Of a stretch of 64,000 nucleotides of DNA, positions 22,482 through 34,800 are shown piece after piece. The position numbers were made by a program, and so were the translations under genes. Positions within the stretch are counted from its first letter, which is position 1. The number at the start of each line of letters is the position of its first letter. The notes beneath the pieces were generated by a model. That model saw only the letters and a list, made by a program, of their open reading frames with translations, had not been told where the DNA came from and did not search any database. The stretch spans positions 19,736,392-19,800,391 of the forward strand of contig QCXZ01000003.1 in assembly GCA_025024175.1 (NCBI GenBank), given 5' to 3'. This stretch comes from Rhyzopertha dominica (Eukaryota; Arthropoda; Insecta; Coleoptera; Bostrichidae).

Positions 22482-23257
22482 ATAACGCCTCGTTAGGCCC
22501 ACTGAATCCAATTCAGTGGATGAGCTACAAGCCCAATAAGTAAAACAATAAGCTCTACTCAATAACGCCCCGTTGGGCCCACTGAACATAGTCCAGTGGA
22601 TGAGCTACAAGCTCAACAAGTAAAACAATAAGCTTTACTAGATAACGCCCCGTTGGGCCCACTGAATCCAATCCAGTGGATGAGCTACAAGCTCAATAAG
22701 TAAAACAATAAGCTTTACTCGTTAACGCCCCGTTGGGCCCACTGAATCCAATCCAGTGGATGAGCTACAAGCTCAATAAGTAAAACAATAAGCTTTACTA
22801 GATCACGCCCCGTTGGGCCCACTGAACCCAGTCCAGTGGATGAGCTACAAGCTCAATAAGTAAAACATTAAGCTTTACTCGTTAACGCCCCGTTGGGCCC
22901 ACTGAATCCAATTCAGTGGATGAGCTACAAGCTCAATAAGTAAAACAATAAGCTTTACTAGATCACGCCCCGTTGGGCCCACTGAACCCAGTCCAGTGGA
23001 TGAGCTACAAGCTCAATAAGTAAAACATTAAGCTTTACTCGTTAACGCCCCGTTGGGCCCACTGAATCCAATCCAGTGGATGAGCTACAAGCTCAGTAAG
23101 TAAAACATTAAGCTTTACTAGATAACGCCCCATTGGGCCCACTGAACCCAGTCCAGTGGATGAGCTACAAGCTCAATAAGTAAAACATTAAGCTTTACTC
23201 GATAACGCCCCGTTGGGCCCACTGAATCCAATCCAGTGGATGAGCTACAAGCTCAAC
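22482..23257. repeat. 80 bp tandem repeat array, about 9.7 copies
   Basis: Unit starts (aacgcc) at 22484, 22564, 22644, 22724, 22804, 22884, 22964, 23044, 23124 and 23204: exact 80 bp spacing. Each unit has CCACTGAA...TTCAGTGG or CCACTG...CAGTGG, a 6-8 bp stem, followed by GAGCTacaAGCTC, a second small stem. Units differ at a few positions (aataag/aacaag, gttaac/gataac/gatcac), and the gatcac and gttaac forms alternate, suggesting a two-unit higher-order pattern. Confidence 0.97.
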
Positions 23258-23385
23258 AGGCAAGCAGAGACAGAACATGAAATAGCTTAAACAACAAGCA
23301 GAGTAAATACAAGGTGTTCACCAGCAATTGGTATTCTAGTGGATAATTAAACAACGAGCGACTTGCTCTACAAGCCATGATATCC

Positions 23386-23711
23386 CATAGAAGTATAAAG
23401 CTCTGTGAGGTTACATAGAAGTATAAAGCTCTGTGAGGTTGACTCACATAGAAGTATAAAGCTCTGTGAGGTTGACACACATAGAAGTATAAAGCTCTGT
23501 GAGGTTGACTCACATAGAAGTATAAAGCTCTGTGAGGTTGACTCACATAGAAGTATAAAGCTCTGTGAGGTTGACTCACATAGAAGTATAAAGCTCTGTG
23601 AGGTTGACTCACATAGAAGTATAAAGCTCTGTGAGGTTGACTCACATAGAAGTATAAAGCTCTGTGAGGTTGACTCACATAGAAGTATAAAGCTCTGTGA
23701 GGTTGACTCAC
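23386..23711. repeat. 33 bp tandem repeat array, about 10 copies
   Basis: The unit runs catagaagtataaagctctg then tgaggttgactca; the first copy is short. Because 33 is a multiple of three, frames stay open on both strands, giving false repeat proteins (HRSIKLCEVDS on plus, SQPHRALYFYV on minus). Copies are nearly identical, with one gactca/gacaca variant. Confidence 0.97.
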
Positions 23712-24327
23712 CTTTTACTTTAATCCAAAAAGGGTTAATCCAATAGAAGGCACTACAACTATAACTGCTGTCACAAACACTCTATTTACATGTGCACTAC
23801 AAGTTCTACAGAGTTATTTAATTCGGTTATGACACTCCCGTCAAGAGTACTTAAACAATCGGAGGTTAAGAAGAACTGATTTCCCCCAATCATTCAAGTT
23901 CTCAATTTGGATACAAACACACACCTCCTATCCACCCATATTATGCTATTTACCCAATCACATGCATTTTTCTCAAGATGCGTCTTTTAGGCTCAGCCAA
24001 TACGATTTTAGCTAATAAATTTCGAATATGTACTTGTAAGTAATATGATCATACACAGTGCCGAACTGATTTGTCAATTTTACGAGATCCCCTGTCTCGT
24101 TCAACCTGTCACCCTAACGAAAGTTACTGCGTCTCAGAGACGCCAGCACTTGTATTCAACATCTCAAATTGCCGGCCATATGGTAAACCACTTAAACGTT
24201 ACATGCTCAGTTTTACAAAATTTCATGCCTATCGAATTTCCTATTTTTCACCTAAATATCATGCTTACGAAAATTCTATTCTCACATTCGGCCATCCTGA
24301 ATTCACCTCGTCTCGAGGTGGCAGCTA
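23712..24327. other. Non-coding between satellite and Gypsy fragment
   Basis: No domain seen. It may be untranslated or LTR-side sequence of the adjoining retroelement, but no LTR pair was found. Confidence 0.3.
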
Positions 24328-25035
24328 TTACGGTTCGTTATCGGTGAGCACCACTCCATCTTCTCCACTTTCGCTAGCAGTATCATCTGAAACTCCACCA
24401 GGAGTCGTCCAGGGTCTCATAAGCAGGAACTTTGTAAATACATCCACTCCCACGATTAGGTATACATTCCCCTTTTTACTTTTGGGAAAAGGACCTAAAT
24501 GATCCACGTGGAAAGTACCCATTGGCTCCGTAGCTCTCATCGGGTGCAGGAATCCTTCCTTTTTACCAGTTGTCTTCTTATTAAATATGCAAGGTATACA
24601 ACACGCTATGTATTTCTCTACATATTCTCGCATTTTTGGAAGCCAGTACTGCTGACATAAACGATGAAGTGTTTTCTCTAGCGCAAAGTGACCTGCTTGA
24701 TCACGTGCTGATCTCACCACCTGGTTTCTCATTCCTCGAGGTACGACCCACAGTATTCCCTTCGCTGTTATTCGATAGACTCTGTCCTTTCGAAGCGCGT
24801 AATTCTTGTAAATTCCCTTCTCATACTCTGTTTCCGGTGGTTTGGATAAGACGTCTTTAATGTGCTTAATCTTTTCATCAGTCATTTGTCCTGCCAAGAC
24901 CCAATCCGCCTGTTCAATTCGAAGAACTTCTGGAGGCGCAAGCTCAGTTTCCGCAGGATTTCTGCTTAGCGCATCCACATGTTTAAGTCGATCTCCGGGT
25001 CAATATTGCACATCAAATGTGAAATCATCTCAGTG
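24328..25035 (-). pseudogene. Ty3/Gypsy RNase H end and integrase fragment
   Basis: Reading right to left: the end of the RNase H region (DDFTFDVQY, a TGA in place of a codon, then PGDRLKHVDALSRNP), a linker, and the integrase zinc-binding HHCC domain (GHFALEKTLHRLCQQYW ... ACCIPC). The start of the integrase core follows, with the first catalytic Asp in FHVDHLGPFPKSKKGNVYL. The core then stops matching after about FLLMRPW and the frame ends at 24328, so the remaining two catalytic residues are absent. The retroelement is internally truncated. The TGA is consistent with a CGA-to-TGA change. Confidence 0.88.
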
Positions 25036-25441
25036 TACAGTATTTGCTTAACCAACAAACATATTATGCTCATTGTAATTCGTCGCAGTTAGTTTCGAAC
25101 AGGGAGTAATACATCGGTTCACTCATTCATATATTCCTTTACTAGCTACTTGGTCTGAACTGAAAATAATGTCATGAATTCGATGTTCTAATTCAATCTA
25201 ATGAGCGAGTATCTAGTTCCAGTTCGTTAGCGCTTTGTATGTTTTGCTTTCTATCAATACACGGTGTTTATTTACATTGCCCAAATGCCCACACGATTTT
25301 TGTAACAGTTCAGCCCATTGTATTTACAATGCTAATATCTTTGTAATAATAGAAAAAAAATTCATAAAGCCCCAATACGTCTACTTTTTAGTGGGCCCAG
25401 TAGACCCTTTTATATTGGCAGGTGGTAAATTTATGAAGGTA
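25036..25441. other. Non-coding spacer with a TE junction
   Basis: No gene seen. The right edge is the TA (25440-25441) next to the IS630/Tc1-like element. Confidence 0.4.
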
Positions 25442-27359
25442 CTGCAAAACAGATGAATGATGGCGAGCGGTGGGGGCTGCGCACAAACGCATTTGCAACT
25501 TAGAACCAGTGCCGGCGTAATGGTAGTACTTGCTGTAATCGCGCGTGGTCGTGTCGTGATTGAAAACTGTGCACGATGTCGGACGGCGAAAAAAAAACTG
25601 CGAAGTTAAACGAAGTCAAATGAAAGCGGTGCCTCAGATACTCTTGAAAGTGTAAAATGTAAGACATCTATTGCTACGGGAATCTCTGTCAGAACTCTCG
25701 ATAGAGGACTGTTCGTGAAGGTGATTGCAGTGCATCGGAAAATAATGGAAAGCCATAGTTCAGTACTCCTGGAAAGAAGAGACCGAGGAAGAGTAACCTG
25801 ACTGCCGATTTTCCGGAATACAAGAAGATTGATTTGCGTCATATTGTGCGCGAATTCCACAAGACCGAAGGAAATCGTGTCACAGTAGCACAATTAAACC
25901 AGAAGATACGAACTGACTTAAATTGGCATGGATCGAACGAGGGTTTTATTGCGCAACATGGGATTCAGGTGGAGGAGAACTCAAAATAATCGGAAAGTGT
26001 TAATCGAAAGGCGCGAAATCAGATCACTTCGAATTTCTTATTTGGAGAAAATATAATATTTCCGAAGTCAGAATACACCAATTGTAGATCTGGACGAAAC
26101 TTACCTGCATAGTGGACACACTCAGTCGAAAAACTGGACGGATGATTCGACAATAGGGTTATTTGCAAATATGTCTAAAGGTCAGAGGTTTATAATCATA
26201 CACGCAGGATGGGAAAAGGGGTTCTTACCTGTATGTCTATTAATGTTCAAGTCGCGAAAAAAAAAGTGGTGATTACCATTCAGAAATGAATTCTGCTAAT
26301 TACGGAAAGTGGCTGGAAAATCTGTTAATCCCCAATTTGCCAAGGAATTCGGTCATTGTTATTGTTAATGCGCCGTACCATAATGTGCAAACCAATCCAG
26401 CACCGTTGTCGAATTTCAAGAAAGCAGATATGGTGCGATAGCTTACGGATCGTAACATTAATTCCGATCCAGTCTGAAACCAAAACTATACGAAATTATT
26501 AAAAATAACAAAAAGTAACTTACAATGTAACTTACAAATCTGACAACTTGTTACGAAGTCATGAACATACCGTTTTACGCTTACCACCCTACCACCCGGA
26601 TTTGAATCCCATTGAGTTAATTTGGGCCACAGTAAAACACAACGTTGGTGTAAGAAATGTCACGTTCAAATTGGATGACACAAAGATGATAGGCGAAGAA
26701 GAATTCAGCAAGATAACACCCGCAGATTGGAAGAAGCGCTGTGACCACGTGATTAAAGTAGAGGACAAATATATGGAGCATGAAGTGTTTGTTGATAATC
26801 TCAGTGAAGTGGAACTTCTAATTATTAACTTAAATGGTAGTAGTGACAATGACTGTGATAGTGATCATATAGTGCATATGTACCTATGTATTAATTCTCT
26901 TCATTGTATAATGTTGTTTCGCTTGTTGTCTTTTTCATTTGCCTTCAATTTCTGGTAGTCACTTGACAACCCACTCGAATGTGTGATTTATTATTTTTGT
27001 TTCTCTTGTTTGTACTTAGTAATTAGTTCTCCTTATTGTACAGTCTTACTGTTTCTTCTAAATATGTTTTCTTTTTCATTGTTTTTTTGGTTCCGATAGT
27101 AATTTGACAACTCACATGTATGCGTATGTATTATTGACATTATTTTTAGGTTTCCATTTTTTTTGTACTACCTACGGTATTTTGTTTACTTAATTACACA
27201 ATAATACTGTTTCCTGTATTTCTTTTTCTAAACACCACTTTGCGTGCAAACCAAAAAAATTCATTTGCATCGCCACTGGTATACGATGGTCGGCACGATC
27301 TGAGGCTGGCGCCAACGCGTCTCATCCCCACCGCTCGCCATCATTCATCTGTTTTGCAG
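25442..27359 (+). mobile_element. IS630/Tc1-mariner superfamily transposon, inactive, ends intact
   Basis: 1918 bp flanked by TA (25440-25441 and 27360-27361). The inverted repeats match over about 34 bp: CTGCAAAACAGATGAATGAT followed by ggcgagcggtgggg at the left, and the exact complement at 27326-27359. The transposase inside is broken by stops and indels. Confidence 0.9.
25576..26958 (+). pseudogene. DDE transposase (DDE_3-like), dead
   Basis: An ATG at 25576 begins MSDGEKKTAKLNEVK and stops at once. Further frames give fragments: ATGISVRTLDR (N-terminal helix-turn-helix region), VDLDETYLHSGH near 26095 (first catalytic Asp), GDYHSEMNSANY, WLENLLIPNLP, VIVIVNAPYHN near 26360 and LPPYHPDLNPIELIW near 26585 with the last acidic residue. 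Members normally read IDNAPYH at the second site; here the Asp is Val, so the active site is lost as well as the frame. The last open piece runs 26548-26958. Confidence 0.85.
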
Positions 27360-28492
27360 TACATCTTTAAAAAAAGGTAACCTAAAATGGATTGTATATA
27401 ATTTAAAGTAGTTTCTTATTAAGTCTTCTGTTGTTTCGAATTGATTGATTCTGTCAAATACCTGATTATTTAAATGGAGGAAACTTCGGTAAATTAGCTG
27501 CGACACGCAGTGATCGGAAAAGCTGGCCAAAAGATTACTGGAACCTAAGTGATGGGCAGGGTGAACGGTTCCATCAGGTTATAAGAATAATGGCAATGCC
27601 TACATTACAAATGACGATGAAGTCTAGCCATGATGGATCATTACTATAGGTTTTATTAGTAATAGGGACAATATTTTCTTTAATGTAAGACGTTGCCTGA
27701 AATAGGCTTTGAGAAAATGTATAAAAGTTAATGGTTGTCACTTTGGACAATTACTACAGTGATCTAAATTATTTAACCAAAATATTTTCAATAAATTATG
27801 TTTCTTTAAGGAAGGTATTTATTTAAATGTTTCTTGCATTTTAGCATTTAAATGCCAATATCTCAAAAACGAATTGAAATATCGAAATGAAAGAAGTACA
27901 ATTTTTTACGAATTAAAGACCTTTGTTTAATAATTTGAGGTGAAACGGTCAGAAATGTGGGAGACAAAAAAATATACGAGAAATTACCAAACTCATATTC
28001 TGTAACTAGCGCCCTCTAGGAAGAATCCTAAAACTAATTCTAAAATCGTGTTTCTTGCCCTAAAAAACATAACAACACTAAATTTGATTCATATTCGCTT
28101 AACCATTTTCAAATCATCGTCAATTTTCTAAAAAAATGTTTATTTTGATCACCTTGTATCTCTTTCATCGTGGATATTTTATTATAAGGAATTAAGCCTA
28201 AATGACTTATTTTTAAGTCTACTATCTCCTGTTGCTGTTTGGCCCTTTAGTTATAGGACACCCTGTATATAGTCGACATATGGGGTTAAAAAACTTGCGA
28301 AATCACTTTTTTATCAAATATAAACTGTACCGTTCTATACGTAGTTTGTGTAATGTAACAGGAAAACCTTACGTTACCTTACCTTTTTTAACCATTTTAG
28401 GCGTAAATAGGTTCATTCTACTACAATANACTATTCAGCTTTACAACAAAATTTTTTTTGTCGGCCAGTGTTATTGGTTTGCTATCTGTCCG
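27360..28492. other. Repeat remnants upstream of the SLC6 gene
   Basis: No gene. 27860-28270 looks like a transposon or MITE arm: AT-rich text ending ggacaccctgtatatag near 28256-28272, the CACCCTGTA ending seen on other repeats in this window. Confidence 0.4.
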
Positions 28493-28520
28493 TGACGTCA
28501 CACGCTCTGTATATTATCCT
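28493..28520 (+). promoter_or_regulatory. CRE palindrome and TATA-like element upstream of SLC6 exons
   Basis: TGACGTCA at 28493-28500 is a full cAMP-response-element palindrome; tgtatattat follows about 10 bp later. It lies about 375 bp before the first visible SLC6 exon. Whether it is that gene's promoter is inference. Confidence 0.25.
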
Positions 28521-28874
28521 AGGGTTCTCGTAAAATTGTGAAAACTTTTATGTAGACAGCTTCTTGCAGAACGATTTGGTGTTCGCTTTCTCTTGTCTTG
28601 TTTGACTGCTCCTAAATGTTACTTCTTGCTTAAACACCTACGTGCTATTTGCAAACGTGTTTTCATGGGGCGTAAGCAAATGTCGCTGCATTCCCCATCG
28701 CTGAATGACGACTGTGCAGTCAAAATGCTATGTCAAATCGGACTTTGGTTTTGCTATTTATTTTTTCTCTGTTAATCCTCTTCCATCGATAGCATTGGAT
28801 CTTCAAATCATTCCGAATTACAATTTGATGTCGTGATTTAAGGATGCGCATAAAATATTATCTGCTTCTTTCAG

Positions 28875-31800
28875 ATATTCACTAAGTATAAACACCAGAC
28901 CATCCTGGGATGGAAGGACCTTCTCGTCGCTGGAATAAATATCGAAACATCTCTCATGTATTACCTGACTTCATATGGCTTAAGTTTGCGTTGGGGAGGG
29001 AGTGAGTTATCATCGTTAGTCATTTAGCTTAACTGAAACATATCTTATACTAGTGCTGTATGTACTGGGAAGTTTAATATGTTCATTTCTCCTTACAATG
29101 CCTATTTTTATGATGAATTTGTTTTTTGGACAATATTCTAGAAGGTCGTTCATTAGAGTATGGGACATGGTTCCGATTTTTAGAGGTAAGTATGGAAACT
29201 AATTATTATTCCTGTTGTGTCAAACGTGATAAACAGTTATTGTAGGTTAACCAATGCCAATTTGATACGAGTTTACAATGTACCTACACAGTACAATCGT
29301 TCTTTCGCCGAAATCTTGTTCTAAAACCAGTCGTACGTACTCTTTGGTTATTATAACTGTATGGTGACATACTTTTCATAGGCTTTTTGCCATGTTTTTC
29401 CAAACAAACCGCTTTCCCCTGGCAAAGATTCCCATTCAATTCACATCGCTTTTAGGGTCTCTTGGAGACACATCCTCTCACCAAGTTCGTGATCTGTTAT
29501 TTTCTTTCCACGTAAGTAGTGGACCAATATCGTCTTCCTTCCTTCCGGTCTCAGAAGTACGTTTTCCGATTTGCATGATGCTAACTGTCCTTACATAGAT
29601 TGCTCCTTCCGGTTCGTCAACTCACTTGCAATGTTTGTATTCTCCATACGGCTTTCGGTATAAAGCATTCGCGTTATTATGATGCTTTTCTGGATGATGC
29701 TGTATTTAGATGTTATAATTTTGCAGTCTCTCCATCCGCATTTTTCTGGATTTTTCAAGCTTAGTAGCCAGGATAGTACAATATGTCCGTTTTTATAAGA
29801 ATTCTCCTCCGTATAGGCACTTGTGGGAACGATCTTTGGACGTCCCTATAGTTAGCAATTCTCGATTCGTGACGCATTAGTTCCTTTTCGGGTTTGGTTA
29901 AAAAAGCAATCTATTACTTTTTCTTTATCGTACATAGGTCCAATGTCGAATTAACTTGCGTCTGTATACAAAATAAATTTTCGGTTATGCTAGGAAATGT
30001 CAATAGTCAATATCGAGTTCCCGTGAAAGCGTACTCATGGAATGGTTTAGGTTTTGTAAGCTGGTGTAACGTAGCTGCAATTTTTGGGACTCCTACTGCA
30101 GCTCTTTATTTCGGGGGCGTGTCCAATGTAAAATTGTTTTAATCTTCTCCTCGCCGGCCTAGATTCCGTTTGTCCAAACAGTGTGGCCGAAGAACTCAAC
30201 TTTTTTCTGGAAAAGTGCATACTTATTTGGATTCAGTTTCAGATTCGCTGCCTGAAACCAGTTGGACACCTCTAGGTAAATCAGGTGCTCTTTGAAGTTC
30301 TGGCTCATAACCATGACAGTATTGATAGACTAGGCAGGTTTGCCGAGTAAGTCAATTTAGTACCAGTCCCATTATCGTTTAAATTTATCGTTGTAGAAAC
30401 CGAAAGGTATTACAGTGAATTGGGGATAGGCAGCAACCGATGGTGAGCGCATTCTTCTCCTTGTCTTGTGGGTGAACCCCGACCTGCCAGTATCCACTTT
30501 TCAATCCCAGCGTCGAAGAACCAAGTGGATCAAAGAAGAATGGTCATTATGAAACGGATAATTGTCTTTCTATGTGAGTCCATTCAGATTGCGGTAGTAA
30601 ACACAGTTTCACTACCAGTAAGGACCATGGAGTGTTAGATTCCCGAGTTTTATCTTGCTTCCTCATTTCCTTCACTATTTTCTCCACCTACTCTTGTTTT
30701 GTTATAAGTAGTCTTTTATATGTGTGTTAAAGAGGCTGCGATCTCTGGTGTTGATTCTGGGCTGAATTAAGTATGTTCTTCCCAAGTATTTGCCCTGTTT
30801 GGTCGACACCTGTTGGTTTTATCATAAATACCTTCTCCCAACCAAGGTGTCTCAACAGCGTTAAGCAAGGCCGGTTTTTGTGATGACTTTGACGTTTTTT
30901 CTTGGGTTCACAAATGTTTATCTTAGCCACAGGAGAGTGTGTTGACAAGACATCCCTTATCTATATCGTTCTCTCTACAGGAGCAATATTTGCAACTCTC
31001 ACCAGCACTGTATTGGAATTCTTAATGAGAATTTTTACAACCAACAGGAATTTGTTCAACATCCGTTATTCATATTGTGTAACATTTTTGAAGTTCTTAT
31101 TTCACCGTTCGTAGAAGGATCTTTTCCGATAATGTAATCACGACTTGAACGGTATTTTTCTTTATCAAGGAAAGCTTAACCCTACTATCCACTGTTACTT
31201 GCATGGTTTTCCCATTCGTGTATGCTGTTGTAGTGAGATTATCAATGTTTTTACGCCGCAGCAAGCTGATTGTACAGTCGGTATGCATCCGACTGATTTT
31301 AGTTTTCCTGGCATTTTTGATTTATGCAGGTAGCGTCCCTGTATTAAGAGAGTACCGCAATAGCATATGCCACTACTTGGAGACAATAAGTCGGACGTGT
31401 TGTGGTAGTGCTAATGTCAATTATTAATTAGCGAGGCTGCTGTGCCCATTTATGTAATTTTGATGTGCACTGTTCTTTGAAACCAGTAAAATGACTGGTT
31501 GTTGTGTCCCCAATTGCAAAAATCGTTCCGAACAAGAATTTGTATTTTACTGTTATTAGGCACATTTCGCTTTTTGTTGGAGATAAAATTGCGCCTATTG
31601 CGGTATTCTCTTAATACAGGGACACTATGTGCAAGCTGCTGGGAGCACCTCTCTACGGTACTACTTAAAGTGCCCGGGTTTTCTACAGCGGCAGAGGTTT
31701 GTTGATTTTGTTACGTCTCCTTTGTATCACGCATAATTTCTTTTTACCTTGCACTTGTAGCCGATCCCTTGTATTCTGCCTCCATTTTTAAAGCCTTTCC

Positions 31801-34800
31801 TAGGGTTACTCTGGACGTAGTATATGTGATCAGCAGTAACGATCTTTGTAGTGTCGTTTATAAAAAAATACCTAATTTTTTTAGGATTCGGTTGAGAAAT
31901 TTTGTAAAAAGATAGGTACAGGTTTCGGGACCCATTTTAGGTCATTAAACTTTGTCAAATTTTAAAACTTTTTTCAGGTAAAATTACCTGTTGCTTGGGT
32001 TATTAAGCATTGGCATCATTGGTAATCATGCTATAATGTATTTGTACTATTTTCCAGGAATAGGATGGACAGTAGCGGCTTTTCAAATAATGCGAGTCCT
32101 TTTCTGCAACGCATGTATAGGTATTTGTTTTATGTACATCCCAAAGTATATCTCTCATGGAAGTGGCGCTTGGCAAAATTGTGACTTTGAAGAAGCCACA
32201 CCAAAATGTATACCGATGTACCCAGAAACGGAATTTACCGAAAATTGTTGTCGCAAGCAAGCTACAGATAATTGTTCTCATAACTTTATACAATTCTCAT
32301 CTTACGAATATTTCAGGTACATTTAAGTGAATCACTTTTGAGGTTTCGCCAATTAAAGCTTTACTTTCAGATATCACGTAATACGTTATCATTCAGACAT
32401 GGGTGTACTAAAGGCGCTACAGAATTTGAATTGGGAATGGATTTTTTATGTATGCCTGGTCTGGTTAATAATATACTTATTTATGGTTCAGGGATTTCGA
32501 CGATTCAAAACTGTTTATACCACACTCGCACTATGTACTCTGATGATTTTGTCTATTCCGCTGATACTTTTAACTGTTGTGGCTAGCGGATATTTTGAAA
32601 CACCAAACATTCTCTCTGTATCTGTAATTGATTTAACGGATTTTCAGGTGGGCACCTTTATCAATGTCCCTAAACAGAATTTTAGTTTACTTGACATTAG
32701 TAATGCGTGTAAATTAATCGTACTTCGGTACTTCACTTTCCTATTAAACTATCAAGACATGCCTTGCATAATAGGTCTCTATACTTATGTTTTGTACACT
32801 ACTGTTCGCTTTTACCAGTATTGAGACAATAGACGATAAGAAGTCGGTATTAATGTGTGTATCGATGTTAATGATTACCTGTCATTATTTCAGTTCTGGG
32901 TGTCTATGATAAGACACGTCCTTGTTACAGAACTTCCTGGAAGCATTATTCTCTTAGGAGCCTACTCAAAAGTTGGTATCACCCCCGATATAACAGCTTT
33001 GATTGTATTTGGGTTTAAATTTTTTATTACCACTGTAAACATCAGTTTTCTTTCTATGTGCGTATCAATATTACAGAGCCATTATAAGGTGAAGGACAGC
33101 AATTGCTTTGATATTACTGGTAAGTTGAAGATTTAATTAAGACGCAATTATTTCGAAAATTGACGAATAAAGAAATTTTTCCGAACTAAATTAAAAAAAG
33201 GCCTAAGTCTGTAACAAAAAGAAACCCTTTTACATATTATTTTGTTTGTTGTGACGATTACGTAACGATAAGAAAAGTACATCTGGTAATTCGAAAATTA
33301 CGGACTATTAACTATAAAAGCAATCAAAAAGTATTAATAATACAACATAAATATACAAAAGAATTAAAACATAGAGCTGCTAATTTTAAACAAACAATAT
33401 AATAGTAATATATTTAGGTACTAGGAATACTACTTGTTGCCCGTTATTATATATTTTTTAAATACAAAATATTACCCTAAACTGATGTGCAATCGAGAAC
33501 GGAAAAGCTATAAACAAGCACTCTGAGGTGTGCATGCTGGCTATTTTATTTCCCCAAGACCAATCGTCTGTCGTTTTATCTGTAAAGTTGCGGCTGTAGG
33601 AATACATCAAATTTGAACTTACATTTAAGAATATTCCGCATTAAGGGAGAATAAATATTAATGTTAAGCTATGACAACAATCGTGCCAAATGCAAGATGA
33701 TTGTAGCCAAAGCATGGCTATACCTGCACACACTGGAAGTATATGTATTTGGCTCAATATATCTTAAAAAAATCAAATGCAACCCTGTTTACCTTTTTGT
33801 TAGTTGTTATAGCTCCTTAATCAAGCTAGATAGATTTGAAAATGTGAGGTCGATATCTTTCTTCGATTCTTGGCTATAGTATAGAAAAACGGCGATCACG
33901 CCCTTGGGTTCGGCTATTTTTTCCTTCAAATAAAATTACGTTATATTTAAAGAGAAGGTCACAAGTTTACTCATAAATTATAACTTTCATGATTTTTCTT
34001 TAGTGTGTCCAATTTTTAGTATTTACTTACTTCTTTCACTTAATAGTATATACTTACTATTTACTGAAAGTAGCTGGCGGTTAGGTGCCGAATAGCTTTT
34101 GTAGGTACTTTTTTGTAAGTAATCAGTAACCCATGACTGTTCTTTGTCATTTCTAACCTTACCGAATAACAACTGTCATTCCATCTTACACATTTGTTTC
34201 TATTAGGCATTCCAACCATCTGTCAAAGTGTCTTTAAAAATGGCACCTGTAGGGTAAACAAAGACTTGATATAGTATGTTTACATGTGTTTTGTAGTTAT
34301 CGTTTAAAAGATTTTAGGTCTGTAACTGAGTTTTTTGTATACGTTATCTGCGTGGGTGATTCGGCTATTATTGTTATTCCAATTTTTGCTAAACAGAGAT
34401 GCCCAGTCTTTGTTTACCCTACAGACGGCTTTTTAAAGACACTTTGACAGTTCGTTGGAATGCCTAATAGTCTGTGAGATATAAATTAAGCCCCACGTCA
34501 TAAATCTAAAGCGTATGGTTCAAATCGATTGAAAGTCACTGTCAGATTTTTTCAGTAGCAGGAACGAGTCAGGAGCTGGAGCCGCTTTCTGTTGGGATCA
34601 TTTTGTTGCCTAGTTTTTCTTGCACCTAAAGCAAATAATGAGTTTTTTTTTAATTTCAAGCTACTTAAACTTTATTAAGAAAAACAACCCGTACGGAGTA
34701 GGAAGTATACATTTATTAGAAATAACTTAATTCTTTTGCTTCTTAAATAAAGCAGTCAGTCCATGCATACCTACACATATGCTGTCAAAGAGAGTTGGTA

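Noticed and set aside
22482..23711. CRISPR-like array (regular repeats)
   Set aside because: The 80 bp and 33 bp units are head-to-tail without unique spacers, and the genome is eukaryotic.
23253..23746. Long repeat-protein ORFs on both strands
   Set aside because: They are read-through of the 33 bp tandem repeat, whose length is a multiple of three; no start context, splice signal or domain.
24045..25051. Plus-strand ORFs at 24045, 24071, 24636 and 24842
   Set aside because: Shadows opposite the Gypsy integrase frame.
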